Positions 8,294 to 16,903 of a stretch of 64,000 nt of DNA are shown piece by piece. The position numbers and the translations under genes are program-made. Positions within the stretch are counted from its first letter, which is position 1. Each line of letters begins with the position of its first letter. The DNA is from Moritella sp. PE36 (GTDB lineage: Bacteria > Pseudomonadota > Gammaproteobacteria > Enterobacterales > Moritellaceae), in the NCBI RefSeq assembly GCF_000170855.1, contig NZ_ABCQ01000018.1, forward strand, positions 18,594-82,593, in the 5' to 3' direction. The notes beneath the pieces are model-generated. The model saw only the letters and a program-made list of their open reading frames with translations, did no database searches and was not told where the DNA came from.

Positions 8294-8980
8294 ATGAAAA
8301 AGGCAGTCATAGCTATCAGCCTAATTACCTTACTCACAGGTTGCGCATTAAAGCAGCCAGCAAGCTCGACGAATGAGCCGAAAGAAACACCGCCTCATTC
8401 AACGTGGGACGGTAATTCGTATGAGCCAAAATATCCAAGAAGTCTGTTACCAAACCAACCGATAAACTATACCCAAGAGTTAAGTTTCATCGTGCGTGGT
8501 TTAGCGGATCAGCTGATCGTCAATGATTTGTCTATTATTCCTAATAATGAACCGATTGCCGTCACTTCTTTCGTCAATCTTGACGATCTATCGACAACAA
8601 ATTGGCTCGGTCAGACCTTATCTGAATCTTTTATTCACGAATTAACCATTCGTCGTATTCCGGTTATTGATTATAAAACCACAGGCACGATCAGTGTTAC
8701 TGGCCAAGGTGACTTTGTATTCACCCGTGATTGGAAAAAATTACGCGGTCAATTACCGGTATCACGTATCCTTACGGGCACGATGTCACGTAACAGTGAA
8801 GGCGTGATTGTTAATATGCGTATCATTAATATGGAATCAGGTTTTGTTGAATCTACAGCGCAAGGCATTATTCCTAACCATCTCGTTATTGGCGGCTCAA
8901 ATAGTATGGGTCCATTAGAGGGGCGTGGTCGTTATATTTACCGTACTGGTTCAGCACCTTCTGTGCGTATAACTAATTAA
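8294..8980 (+). CDS. flgO: Flagellar outer-membrane protein FlgO
   Basis: A 228-residue lipoprotein (lipobox LLTGC near residue 17) of the FlgO family. The conserved core is present: ELSFIVRGLADQL, then IAVTSFVNLDDLSTTNWLGQ and SESFIHELTIRRIPVIDYK. FlgO and FlgP are outer-membrane proteins needed for stability and motility of the sheathed polar flagellum in Vibrio. AAGGAAG lies 6 bases before the ATG. The gene sits between the small lipoprotein and flgP, 9 bases before the latter, in one sigma-54-driven operon. Confidence 0.9.
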   Translation: MKKAVIAISLITLLTGCALKQPASSTNEPKETPPHSTWDGNSYEPKYPRSLLPNQPINYTQELSFIVRGLADQLIVNDLSIIPNNEPIAVTSFVNLDDLSTTNWLGQTLSESFIHELTIRRIPVIDYKTTGTISVTGQGDFVFTRDWKKLRGQLPVSRILTGTMSRNSEGVIVNMRIINMESGFVESTAQGIIPNHLVIGGSNSMGPLEGRGRYIYRTGSAPSVRITN

Positions 8981-8989
8981 GGTTTATCA

Positions 8990-9448
8990 ATGAAATATCT
9001 GCGTTTACTTATGCTTGCCACTCTGGTTAGTCTAACAGGCTGTTCACTATTAGAAAAAAATACGGTTTATGATATCAAAGAACCGAAAACCTTCCCTGTA
9101 CTCAAGGCAGTTGGCTATGCTGCTTTAAGTTCTCAGCCGGGCAATAGTGATAGTGAGCGCATGCTTAATGCGATGCGCGCATCTAAATTAGATGCTTATC
9201 GAGAGTTAGCAGAGCAAGTCAGTGGCCAAGAAATTTATAGTGATACTAGCTATAGATCGCGAACACTGCAAGGTGAGACAATTGAAGCATCGGTATCCGG
9301 TATTATCCGTGGTGCACGTGTAGTACAAACCTACCCTGTTAATGACGATGTCTACGCGACAGAGTTAGAACTCGATTTTAAACGTGTTTTTGAGCTATAT
9401 GAGAATACCTCAGCAATGCCAACGCGCGTACAAAAAACCCGTTATTAA
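8990..9448 (+). CDS. flgP: Flagellar lipoprotein FlgP (LPP20 family)
   Basis: A 152-residue lipoprotein (lipobox LTGC near residue 18) with the LPP20/FlgP fold: VGYAALSSQPGNSDSERMLNA, then AMRASKLDAYRELAEQVSG and IIRGARVVQTYPV. In Vibrio FlgP is an outer-membrane flagellar protein required for motility, and in epsilonproteobacteria it forms the basal disk. It is the last gene of the flgO operon. A long hairpin (9481-9533) follows and separates it from the convergent menA. Confidence 0.9.
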   Translation: MKYLRLLMLATLVSLTGCSLLEKNTVYDIKEPKTFPVLKAVGYAALSSQPGNSDSERMLNAMRASKLDAYRELAEQVSGQEIYSDTSYRSRTLQGETIEASVSGIIRGARVVQTYPVNDDVYATELELDFKRVFELYENTSAMPTRVQKTRY

Positions 9449-9480
9449 GCTCCATCATATATAAAGATAAGCTGAAATAA

Positions 9481-9533
9481 AAATACCGAGTTAGCCTCTT
9501 ATTTACTGTAAATAACAAACTAACTCGGTATTT
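9481..9533. terminator. Bidirectional terminator between flgP and menA
   Basis: AAATACCGAGTTAG (9481-9494) pairs perfectly with CTAACTCGGTATTT (9520-9533). The loop itself holds a smaller stem, TTATTTA/TAAATAA. The site lies between convergent genes and can serve both. Confidence 0.7.
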
Positions 9534-9598
9534 ATCATTAGATTCACGGTGCTGCACTGTGCCGTAATTATCAGCACTGCCTCGCGTTCAATTCAAGG

Positions 9599-10465
9599 TC
9601 AACGCACCATTAAATCCACTGAATATAATCCGCCCCACAGTAATACCAGCATCGAAGTTTGTGCTAGCTGTGCGTTTAATTGTTTACCATCACGTTGGTA
9701 TATCACAACACACAAAGCCAACTGAACAGGCAGTAATAACAGCATTAGCAACCCCTGATAGCTATCAATAACAAGCAGTAACGAAGGCAATAACACAGTG
9801 AGGCAATAAAGGTGCTTGCTTGCTTTCACGCCTAAGCGCGTCGCTAACGTAAATTTTTGAGCTCGAAAATCAGACGCTACATCGCGAATGTTATTCACCA
9901 ACATGATAGCCACAACCAAAAAACCGACCTGACTAGCAGGAATAAAGACAGCAAACGTCAGCACTTGGCTTTGTAAATAATAACTGCCGACCACAGCCAA
10001 CCAACCGAAATAAAGGAATACAGCCAGTTCGCCAAGCCCATGTGACGCTAATGGCCGTGGGCCGCCACTATAAATATACACACCAAGCAGCGATAATATG
10101 CCTAATATGACGTAAGGCCAGCCACCGACGTAGATAAGGTAACAGCCACTGACAATAGCAAGTAAACACATTGCTATAATGCCAAGGCGTAAATGTGCGG
10201 CGGATATCAAACCTTTTTGTAATGCTCGATCGGGGCCTAATCGATCATCACCATCGACACCACTTTTACCATCAAAATAATCATTAGAAAGATTCACCGC
10301 AATTTGTAGAGCCATACAGCAGACCATGCACAATGTGGCGATATAAAAACTGAAATTAACTGGAGAGTCGACCCAAGCCAGTGTTTGTCCAAGTAAAATA
10401 ACCGCTAATGCCACCAGCAGTGTTTTCGGACGTGTAACAAGAAACCAAGAAGATAATGTAGTCAT
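9599..10465 (-). CDS. menA: 1,4-dihydroxy-2-naphthoate polyprenyltransferase MenA
   Basis: A 288-residue UbiA-superfamily membrane prenyltransferase with about eight or nine hydrophobic helices. The first Asp-rich motif is NLSNDYFDGKSGVDGDDR, followed by GPDRALQKGLIS, and the loop YIYSGGPRPLASHGLGEL is typical of MenA rather than UbiA. The second Asp motif reads NNIRDVASDFRAQKFTLATR. The enzyme attaches the polyprenyl chain to dihydroxynaphthoate in menaquinone synthesis, consistent with an organism that also respires anaerobically. No other men gene is nearby. Confidence 0.92.
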   Translation of the reverse strand: MTTLSSWFLVTRPKTLLVALAVILLGQTLAWVDSPVNFSFYIATLCMVCCMALQIAVNLSNDYFDGKSGVDGDDRLGPDRALQKGLISAAHLRLGIIAMCLLAIVSGCYLIYVGGWPYVILGILSLLGVYIYSGGPRPLASHGLGELAVFLYFGWLAVVGSYYLQSQVLTFAVFIPASQVGFLVVAIMLVNNIRDVASDFRAQKFTLATRLGVKASKHLYCLTVLLPSLLLVIDSYQGLLMLLLLPVQLALCVVIYQRDGKQLNAQLAQTSMLVLLWGGLYSVDLMVR

Positions 10466-10613
10466 AACATTTAGACATGCGAAAAATAGATAAAACGAGC
10501 ATAAAATACCTATTTAGTAATGTCTACTTTTATTGTTTGATTAACAAGGTCATTCCCACAGGCATGACCTAACGCAATATTTACACTAATCGCTCAGAAA
10601 TTACTTATGACCA

Positions 10614-10675
10614 GATAATAGATAATAGATAATAGATAATAGATAATAGATAATAGATAATAGATAATAGATAAT
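10614..10675. repeat. Heptanucleotide tandem repeat (GATAATA), about 8.9 copies
   Basis: The unit GATAATA is repeated eight times without a mismatch from 10614 to 10669, followed by a partial GATAAT. It lies 18 bases after the stop codon of the transglycosylase gene and upstream of menA. A perfect short repeat like this is prone to slippage, so copy number probably varies between strains. Confidence 0.95.
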
Positions 10676-10693
10676 TCGTTGCACTCCCTCTGC

Positions 10694-12853
10694 TTAGATC
10701 TTTTTCAAAATATTGTCATAGGTTTCAAAGCGACGTTTAATTTCACGGATATAATTAACAGGTTCTTGCCCACGCACATAACCGTAACGGGCTTTAGCGG
10801 CATATTTTGATTTAGACAGCAGTAACATGGCTTTTTCGACATGGCCAAACCAGACATCATCGCGCCAGCCTTTTTGTTTCGCTAAACGCATTGCATCGCG
10901 AACATGCCCAGCGCCGGCATTATAAGACGCCAACGTAAACCAGATTAACTGATCCGCCTGCACTTCATCCTTACGCATGCGTTCACGAACCCAGTTCATA
11001 TAAAGCACACCCGCTTTAATTCCCCGCTCTGGCACATATACGTCGACGATCCCCAATTCTTTTGCAGTACGTGGCATTAATTGAAATAACCCTTTCGCAC
11101 CCGCCATCGATTTGGCATTAGGATTGAAACGGCTTTCTTGATGCATCTGAGAGACGAGTAAGCGCCAATCAAAATCATGCTGACGGGCATATTTCTTCAC
11201 AATGTCGTCATAAGGCGATAAAACCCCGGAATCATTCTGCAGTACATAATCTTTATAATGGGTATCTAAGCGCTTTTGATTCTTAAAGTATTTATTGTAA
11301 ATGACATTATAAAACAGACCTTTGTAATGTTTCTTAATAAAAACATTGGATTTGTCTAAGAGCTTATCGTGGCCCGATGCCACCGCCCAACTTTGCGACT
11401 TAGGCGCACCTAACGCCATTAAAGATTGGATATCATCACGGAAGGTCATTTCAATATCGACGATATGGCTATCAGCTATGGTCATTTCGTATTCTTTTTC
11501 CCCCACTTTATCAATGATCGATTCTGTTTCCTGACTTTCAGGTACGCCAACTAAATTAATACCACTGACTGTTTTCTTTAACTCGACCGCACTTTCCCAA
11601 TACGAGCTCGATGGACGGATATAAATATTACTGTTCGCCAGTTCTGTTACAGAACTAATTTCGGCTCGGTCCTTATGGGCAACAACCAATTCAGAGGCAT
11701 AATGATAAGGACGTGAGAAGGCAATGCCTTTATTTCGTCTCTGCGCCGTTGGGGTTAAAAATCCCAGCGCAATATCGGCTTTATCTTCAAGCAGGTAATC
11801 AAGCAAGGCCACATTGTTCGGCGCGACGATAATTTCGTAGCGTAATTGATGCTCTTTAGCAAATCGTTTTGCTAACTCATAATGAAAGCCGAGCAGTTCA
11901 CCACGCCAAATATAATAAGAAGAAAGGTTGTTACGTAACACGAAACGAATGGTTTTGGTTGCTTGGATTTTTTGCCATTGGCTTTTATAGCGATGTGTTG
12001 ATTTCGGCTTCGCTTTGGCAATTAAATTTTGCGTTTTCAGAAATTGATTTAACTCATTTAACAACTGTTTGTTATTCGGATTAACCCCCCAAGCAAGCTG
12101 ACGAATGGCACTTGCTTGTAAACTCATTTTAATATCATCACGGTAAGCGCTTGCTGACTGAATTAAATTTTTATCTTGAATGGTAATATCATATTCACCA
12201 CTCGCCAGTTTATCGTATAAGGTTTCATGGCTGATCCTGCTATCGACTAACCGGATTTTCAGCTTTGGATAGACCTTTTGTAGTCCGAATGCCGTTGATT
12301 CATAGCTCTTACCCTTTTGGATCACAATTTCACGACCATTTAAGTCTTTACCCGATTGTAAACTTTTGCTTTGGCTGCCCATCAGCAAGTATTCTTTGGT
12401 GAGTAAAAAAGGTTCACTAAAGCTGACCAATTTTTCGCGTTGACGAGTCTTAGTTAAATTAGCGGCAATCACATCGCCCTCACCCGCTAATAGCATTGGA
12501 ATAAGGTCGGCGAATTTTGTCACGCGGATATTGTCAATTTTCAGCTTCTTTTCATCGGCAAATTGCTGGAGGTAATCTAATTCAATATCTTGGGGGTGGC
12601 CTCGACGGGGGAAAATAATTTCGCCACCAGCCCAGGTCAGTACGCGTAATGTCTTTTGAGTTGGTAGCGAAGCAGGCACAACAGCAACGGGAATGGTCGC
12701 AATAGCCTGGCCTGAAGGCGCGACATGAGTCACCCGATTTGAACTTGCTACTGCACTTGACTGTAAATATGAGATAAACATATCTAGAATAAATAGAGTA
12801 AGCAGCACAAAATACACTTTTCTGGCTGTCTTGGTGATTAAGAATTTATACAT
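10694..12853 (-). CDS. MltF-like lytic transglycosylase with two solute-binding domains
   Basis: A 719-residue protein with an N-terminal membrane or signal segment (VYFVLLTLFILDMFISYL). Two tandem SBP_bac_3-type domains follow, at about residues 65-285 (starts TLRVLTWAGGE) and 295-525 (starts TIRFVLRNNLSSYY). Each has the family motif for scanning (LLAGEGDVIAANLT; LLEDKADIALGFLT). The C-terminal SLT domain (about 575-700) keeps the catalytic glutamate in MHQESRFNPNAKSMAGAKG and the LFQLMPRTA and LASYNAGAGHV motifs. MltF cleaves peptidoglycan glycan strands to anhydromuropeptides. Known MltF has one solute-binding domain and about 500 residues, so this is an enlarged variant. A one-domain relative is at 48335-50032. 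Confidence 0.88.
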   Translation of the reverse strand: MYKFLITKTARKVYFVLLTLFILDMFISYLQSSAVASSNRVTHVAPSGQAIATIPVAVVPASLPTQKTLRVLTWAGGEIIFPRRGHPQDIELDYLQQFADEKKLKIDNIRVTKFADLIPMLLAGEGDVIAANLTKTRQREKLVSFSEPFLLTKEYLLMGSQSKSLQSGKDLNGREIVIQKGKSYESTAFGLQKVYPKLKIRLVDSRISHETLYDKLASGEYDITIQDKNLIQSASAYRDDIKMSLQASAIRQLAWGVNPNNKQLLNELNQFLKTQNLIAKAKPKSTHRYKSQWQKIQATKTIRFVLRNNLSSYYIWRGELLGFHYELAKRFAKEHQLRYEIIVAPNNVALLDYLLEDKADIALGFLTPTAQRRNKGIAFSRPYHYASELVVAHKDRAEISSVTELANSNIYIRPSSSYWESAVELKKTVSGINLVGVPESQETESIIDKVGEKEYEMTIADSHIVDIEMTFRDDIQSLMALGAPKSQSWAVASGHDKLLDKSNVFIKKHYKGLFYNVIYNKYFKNQKRLDTHYKDYVLQNDSGVLSPYDDIVKKYARQHDFDWRLLVSQMHQESRFNPNAKSMAGAKGLFQLMPRTAKELGIVDVYVPERGIKAGVLYMNWVRERMRKDEVQADQLIWFTLASYNAGAGHVRDAMRLAKQKGWRDDVWFGHVEKAMLLLSKSKYAAKARYGYVRGQEPVNYIREIKRRFETYDNILKKI

Positions 12854-12956
12854 TACATTCCTTTATAATGTTTATAGGACCACTCGAGTATTTTACGGCT
12901 ATCAGATTATGTTATTATCGATATCCTTAATCCACTCTCTCTATAAGGCTCTGTTT

Positions 12957-13103
12957 ATGCTTATTTCTTTCTTTGTTGGCGTTACCTTAGTTGTTTACAT
13001 TAAACAAAAAGCACTGAAACCGAATTCAAAAGATACGATAATAATGTTAATTGCTGATGGTTATAAAGCACTGATCGATGACGTCAAAAAGGTAATGAAA
13101 TAA
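12957..13103 (+). CDS. Small predicted membrane protein
   Basis: A 48-residue frame beginning MLISFFVGVTLVVYIKQ, a single membrane helix followed by a soluble tail with KDTIIMLIADGYKALIDDVK. ATAAGG lies 8 bases before this ATG. The frame stays open upstream, with other ATGs at 12831 and 12909, but these overlap or approach the start of the divergent transglycosylase gene and lack a ribosome site. I do not recognise a family, and it could be non-coding. Confidence rests only on the plausible ribosome site and membrane-protein-like sequence. Confidence 0.4.
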   Translation: MLISFFVGVTLVVYIKQKALKPNSKDTIIMLIADGYKALIDDVKKVMK

Positions 13104-13352
13104 TTGTACAGTAATAACAGAATCGTCAACAGTATCTCACTTTAGTTAAACAAAGTTCATTTAATCGACAGAATAACCGATTAAAAAACATGTCACAGTC
13201 AATATAACTAAGGATTTATCAATATAAAGCACGAATGGCTTTACATTTAACATTGGACCGATAAACTGACCTCTCTTAGCGTGGCTAACGGATGCTAAAT
13301 TAGCACCCAGTTATGCTACACAATACGACACAGAGAACAGAGGACGTCAATT

Positions 13353-14612
13353 TTGAGTAATACTGAATCAGTAGACACCCCCACTTTAGGCCAAAAATTA
13401 TGGTTTAATTTACCGCTTTGGCAAAAAATTGTTATCGGTATGATCCTTGGTATTACCGTTGGTCTCATTTTTGGTGAAGATGCAGCCGTCCTAAAACCAA
13501 TCGGTTCATTCTTTGTTAACACCATTAAGATGTTAATTGTACCGCTGGTTTTCTGTTCCATTATTGTTGGTATTACGTCAATGCAAGACACCAATAAAAT
13601 GGGCCGCATTGGTTTTAAAGCCGTTATGTTTTATCTTATTTCAACCGCAGTGGCGATCACCATCGGCTTAGTATTAGGTCATGTGCTACAGCCTGGCGCG
13701 GGTTTAGGACTTGTTGCTCAACAAGTTGAAGTCGTAAAAGAAACATCGTCACTCGTAGATACACTCGTTGCGTTAGTACCAACTAACCCAGTAAGTGCGC
13801 TTGCTCAGGGTCATATCCTCCAAATTATTGTCTTTGCTGTTGCCCTTGGCGTATCACTCACACTGATTGGTGAAAAAGGAAAACCTGCTGTAGCACTTTT
13901 CGAAAGTCTTGCAGAAGCAATGTACAAGCTAACGGATCTGGTGATGAAACTCGCACCATACGGCGTATTTGCGTTAATGGCGTGGGTGGCAGGTAAATTT
14001 GGTTTGGCACTGCTATTACCTCTCGTTAAAGTAATTGGTGCGGTTTACCTTGGTAGCATCTTGCATGTGTTAGGTGTTTATAGTGCACTGATTTTATTTA
14101 TTGCAAAACTAAGTCCAGTACAATATTTCCGCGGTATTGTTGATGCGCAAGTTGTTGCTTTCACCACCACATCAAGTGCAGGTACGTTACCCGTTTCAAT
14201 GAAATGTGCACGTGAGAACCTCGGTGTATCAAAAGGCGTATCAAGCTTTGTATTGCCACTAGGCACAACCATTAACATGGACGGCACAGCGCTTTACCAG
14301 GGTGTAACGACATTATTCGTCGCGCAAGCATTTGGGATTGATTTAGGCATGCCTGAATACATCACGATCATCTTAACAGCGACATTGGCATCCATTGGTA
14401 CTGCAGGTGTTCCGGGTGCGGGTCTGATTATGCTAACGTTAGTGCTTACTACGGTTGGCCTACCTGTTGAAGGTGTGGCTCTGATTGCTGGTATCGACCG
14501 TATTCTTGATATGGCACGTACCACAGTGAATATCTCTGGTGACATCGCCGCATCAGTGATCATTGCAAAATCAGAAAACGAATTAGATACCACAATTTAT
14601 AACGCAAAATAG
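13353..14612 (+). CDS. Dicarboxylate/amino-acid:cation symporter (DAACS family)
   Basis: A 419-residue membrane protein of the GltP/DctA/SstT family. It carries the signatures KMLIVPLVFCSIIVGI, TTSSAGTLPVSM (substrate-binding serine-rich hairpin), LPLGTTINMDGTALYQG and the closing LDMARTTVNISGD. It should import glutamate, aspartate or C4-dicarboxylates with sodium or protons; the exact substrate cannot be told from sequence. The start is a TTG preceded by AGAGGACG about 8 bases upstream, a decision made on the ribosome site because no better ATG is available before the conserved region. Two hairpins follow the stop codon. Confidence 0.9.
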   Translation: MSNTESVDTPTLGQKLWFNLPLWQKIVIGMILGITVGLIFGEDAAVLKPIGSFFVNTIKMLIVPLVFCSIIVGITSMQDTNKMGRIGFKAVMFYLISTAVAITIGLVLGHVLQPGAGLGLVAQQVEVVKETSSLVDTLVALVPTNPVSALAQGHILQIIVFAVALGVSLTLIGEKGKPAVALFESLAEAMYKLTDLVMKLAPYGVFALMAWVAGKFGLALLLPLVKVIGAVYLGSILHVLGVYSALILFIAKLSPVQYFRGIVDAQVVAFTTTSSAGTLPVSMKCARENLGVSKGVSSFVLPLGTTINMDGTALYQGVTTLFVAQAFGIDLGMPEYITIILTATLASIGTAGVPGAGLIMLTLVLTTVGLPVEGVALIAGIDRILDMARTTVNISGDIAASVIIAKSENELDTTIYNAK

Positions 14613-14629
14613 TGATAACGTGATATCGC

Positions 14630-14654
14630 AGTACGGTTTTATCTAAACCGTACT
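14630..14654 (+). terminator. Hairpin after the symporter gene
   Basis: AGTACGGTTT (14630-14639) pairs perfectly with AAACCGTACT (14645-14654) over a 5-base loop. No T-run follows, so it is probably an mRNA-stabilising hairpin rather than the final terminator. Confidence 0.5.
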
Positions 14655-14660
14655 AACAAC

Positions 14661-14712
14661 AAAGCCACTGATAAGTATCCTATTATTGGATACAGCATCA
14701 GTGGCTTTTTTA
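14661..14712. terminator. Bidirectional terminator between the symporter and azgA1
   Basis: AAAGCCACTGAT (14661-14672) pairs with ATCAGTGGCTTT (14697-14708) and is followed by TTTT on the forward strand. An inner stem GTATCC/GGATAC is nested in the loop. It lies between convergent genes. Confidence 0.8.
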
Positions 14713-14728
14713 TTGGCTTAACCTGTGT

Positions 14729-16093
14729 CTACATAAATGCTAATTTAGCTACAAACACCGCCGTTAATACCCAAATACTAATCGATACTTCTTTGTATTT
14801 ACCTGAGCCCACTTTTAGGAAAGTATAAGCGATAAAACCAAGCGCGATGCCATTGGCGATAGAGAACGTAAACGCCATCATGATTGCCGTAATACAGGCT
14901 GGTACATAATCGGTAAACTCATCCCAATTCACTTTACTCAGACCACTCATCATCAAGAAAGAAACGAAGATAAGTGCACCAGCAGTCGCATAACTTGGAA
15001 TAATTAACGCTACATCAGTAAAGAAAGTCGCCGCTAAGAATAACGCACCTACAGTTACCGCAGTTAAACCCGTTCGGCCACCAGCAGCAACACCTGACGC
15101 ACTCTCAACATATGATGTTACTGGCGGGCAACCCACACACGCACCTAACACACTTGATACCGAGTCGGCTTTTAATGATTTTTTCAGGTTTTGGATCTCG
15201 CCTTTTTCATTCACAAGATTGGCTTTGTCCGCTACGCCCATTAAGGTACCTGCCGTATCAAACATGTTAACGAATAAAAACGAGATGATGACACTGACCA
15301 TACCAACATTAAACAAACCTTCAGCATTGTAAAACAGATGCTCAAAATCCATTGCCATGAATAATGGCGCAATGCTTGGAGGCATAGAAATAATTGACGC
15401 AGGTGCAGACACCAGACCCAGCGGAATACCAGCAAGCGTAGTCACTAACATACCAATTAATACCGCACCAAATAGATTACGACGGAATAATGAGCCAATA
15501 ATCAGGAAGGTTAATGCGGCAAGCAATACACTCGGCTCTGTAAAATTCCCCATGGTCACTAAGGTTGGTTGAGAAGCAACGATGATACCGGCACTTTTAA
15601 AACCAATGATGCCTAAGAACAGACCCACACCTGCAGTCATCGCATAACGTAAACTCTGCGGAATACTGTCTAATATCCACTCTCGGATCTTATAAAAACT
15701 CATTAATGCAAAGAGCACACCCGATACAAATACCGCTGCCATCGCGACCTGCCAGGTGTAACCCATGTCAAATACGACAGTATAAGTGAAGAAAGCATTA
15801 AGCCCCATACCCGGCGCAAGTCCCACTGGCCAGTTCGCATATAGACCCATCAACATACAGCCAATTGCAGCACCGATACAGGTAGCCACAACCAGCGCAT
15901 CTTTATCCATACCTGTTTTGGCCATAATATCGGGGTTTACAAAAATAATGTAAGCCATAGTAACGAAGGTTGTTAAACCTGCCATAAGCTCAGTTTTCAC
16001 CGTCGTGCCATGCTCAGAGAGTTTAAATAACCGCTCTAATAAGCCACCTTTAGCTGATCCCTGTAACTCAGATCCTTGTTGTGTTTTATCCAT
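14729..16093 (-). CDS. Purine permease, NCS2 AzgA/GhxP-like (copy 1)
   Basis: About 454 residues with 12-14 hydrophobic helices and the AzgA-branch signatures of nucleobase:cation symporter-2: GLTTFVTMAYIIFVNP, GLAPGMGLNAFFTYTVVF, FVNMFDTAGTLMGV and GCPPVTSYVESASGVAAGGR. This branch carries adenine, guanine or hypoxanthine by proton symport. ATG ATG stands in tandem and the second fits AAGGA best. It lies 72 bases downstream of uraH on the same strand, so uraH-azgA1 is a likely operon. A paralogue of the same length and very similar sequence is at 41011-42375. Substrate within the purines is not decided by the sequence. Confidence 0.9.
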   Translation of the reverse strand: MDKTQQGSELQGSAKGGLLERLFKLSEHGTTVKTELMAGLTTFVTMAYIIFVNPDIMAKTGMDKDALVVATCIGAAIGCMLMGLYANWPVGLAPGMGLNAFFTYTVVFDMGYTWQVAMAAVFVSGVLFALMSFYKIREWILDSIPQSLRYAMTAGVGLFLGIIGFKSAGIIVASQPTLVTMGNFTEPSVLLAALTFLIIGSLFRRNLFGAVLIGMLVTTLAGIPLGLVSAPASIISMPPSIAPLFMAMDFEHLFYNAEGLFNVGMVSVIISFLFVNMFDTAGTLMGVADKANLVNEKGEIQNLKKSLKADSVSSVLGACVGCPPVTSYVESASGVAAGGRTGLTAVTVGALFLAATFFTDVALIIPSYATAGALIFVSFLMMSGLSKVNWDEFTDYVPACITAIMMAFTFSIANGIALGFIAYTFLKVGSGKYKEVSISIWVLTAVFVAKLAFM

Positions 16094-16165
16094 CATACTT
16101 TCCTTGTTGTATTCGGGTTTACCGATTTTACGTTTTTATAATAGTAATTTTATTATTTGTTTCAA

Positions 16166-16519
16166 CTAACTACCACGATAAGTGGAATAACTAAACGGGG
16201 ATACTAGCAGCGGCACATGGTAATGCGCTTGGGTATCGCTAATACCAAAGCGGATCACAATGTCATCTAAAAAAGCAGTCTCTGGCACAACCGCTCCACG
16301 TGCACGGAAGTAATCAGCCGTATCAAATTGCAGCTGATACTTACCAACACGCAATTCATCACTGGTTAATAATAAAGAATCCGTTCGCCCATCACTGTTA
16401 GTGACAGCTGAAGCGACTAATTCTAATTGATCTGCTTCTACCTTATATAATTTAATACTGATACCGGCACCTGGTACGCCATTTGCTGTATCAAGTACAT
16501 GTGTACTGAGTCCACTCAT
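16166..16519 (-). CDS. uraH: 5-hydroxyisourate hydrolase
   Basis: A 117-residue transthyretin-like enzyme. It has the N-terminal motif LSTHVLDTANGVPGAG, the middle TNSDGRTD, and the C-terminal signature YHVPLLVSPFSYSTYRGS, whose YRGS tail marks true hydrolases rather than hormone-binding transthyretin. It opens 5-hydroxyisourate, the product of urate oxidation by PuuD, to OHCU. The ATG at 16519 matches the usual N-terminus; a TTG two codons upstream is nearer to AAGG. It is divergent from puuE-uraD-allA and leads into azgA1. Confidence 0.95.
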   Translation of the reverse strand: MSGLSTHVLDTANGVPGAGISIKLYKVEADQLELVASAVTNSDGRTDSLLLTSDELRVGKYQLQFDTADYFRARGAVVPETAFLDDIVIRFGISDTQAHYHVPLLVSPFSYSTYRGS

Positions 16520-16903
16520 AATCAAAATACCTTACTGTCACGATTGAATATTACGATTTTAATATCGTTAAAATAGAAAATGCATACATAATACGATACA
16601 AATGTTAACATTATGTTTCACATGATTGCAGAAAAACAGTCAAAAGTTAAATCATTAATCCGATTTAATCTTAAAAACACAAAGAAGTAGTACCAACATC
16701 TCAGAATTATTACTATTAAACAGTAATAATTCATCATTCAATAATTAACACTCTCCATTTAGGTATAAACATAATCATTACAACTTTGTTACAAAAACAT
16801 GTGGATTTTGTATACAATAATTGCAATAATTGTTTAACAACCTAATTGCTTATCTATAATGTAAATAGTGATTATCAAAACATACTAGTAACAAGGAGTC
16901 ATG
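16520..16903. other. Divergent control region between uraH and puuE
   Basis: This gap of about 380 bases is AT-rich and shows no credible gene. It must hold both promoters. It contains the perfect palindrome TTGTATACAA at 16808-16817, followed by a direct repeat of AATAATTG (near 16817-16832), and a GCATAC...GATACAA stretch near the uraH side (about 16580-16602). Confidence 0.6.
16808..16817 (+). promoter_or_regulatory. Palindromic operator TTGTATACAA upstream of puuE
   Basis: A perfect 10-bp palindrome about 87 bases before puuE. Closely related sequences occur directly upstream of gcl (40050-40063) and of the gntR gene (43727-43740). The shape fits a GntR/FCD regulator site; the assignment to the GntR protein of this window is inferred. 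Confidence 0.5.
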
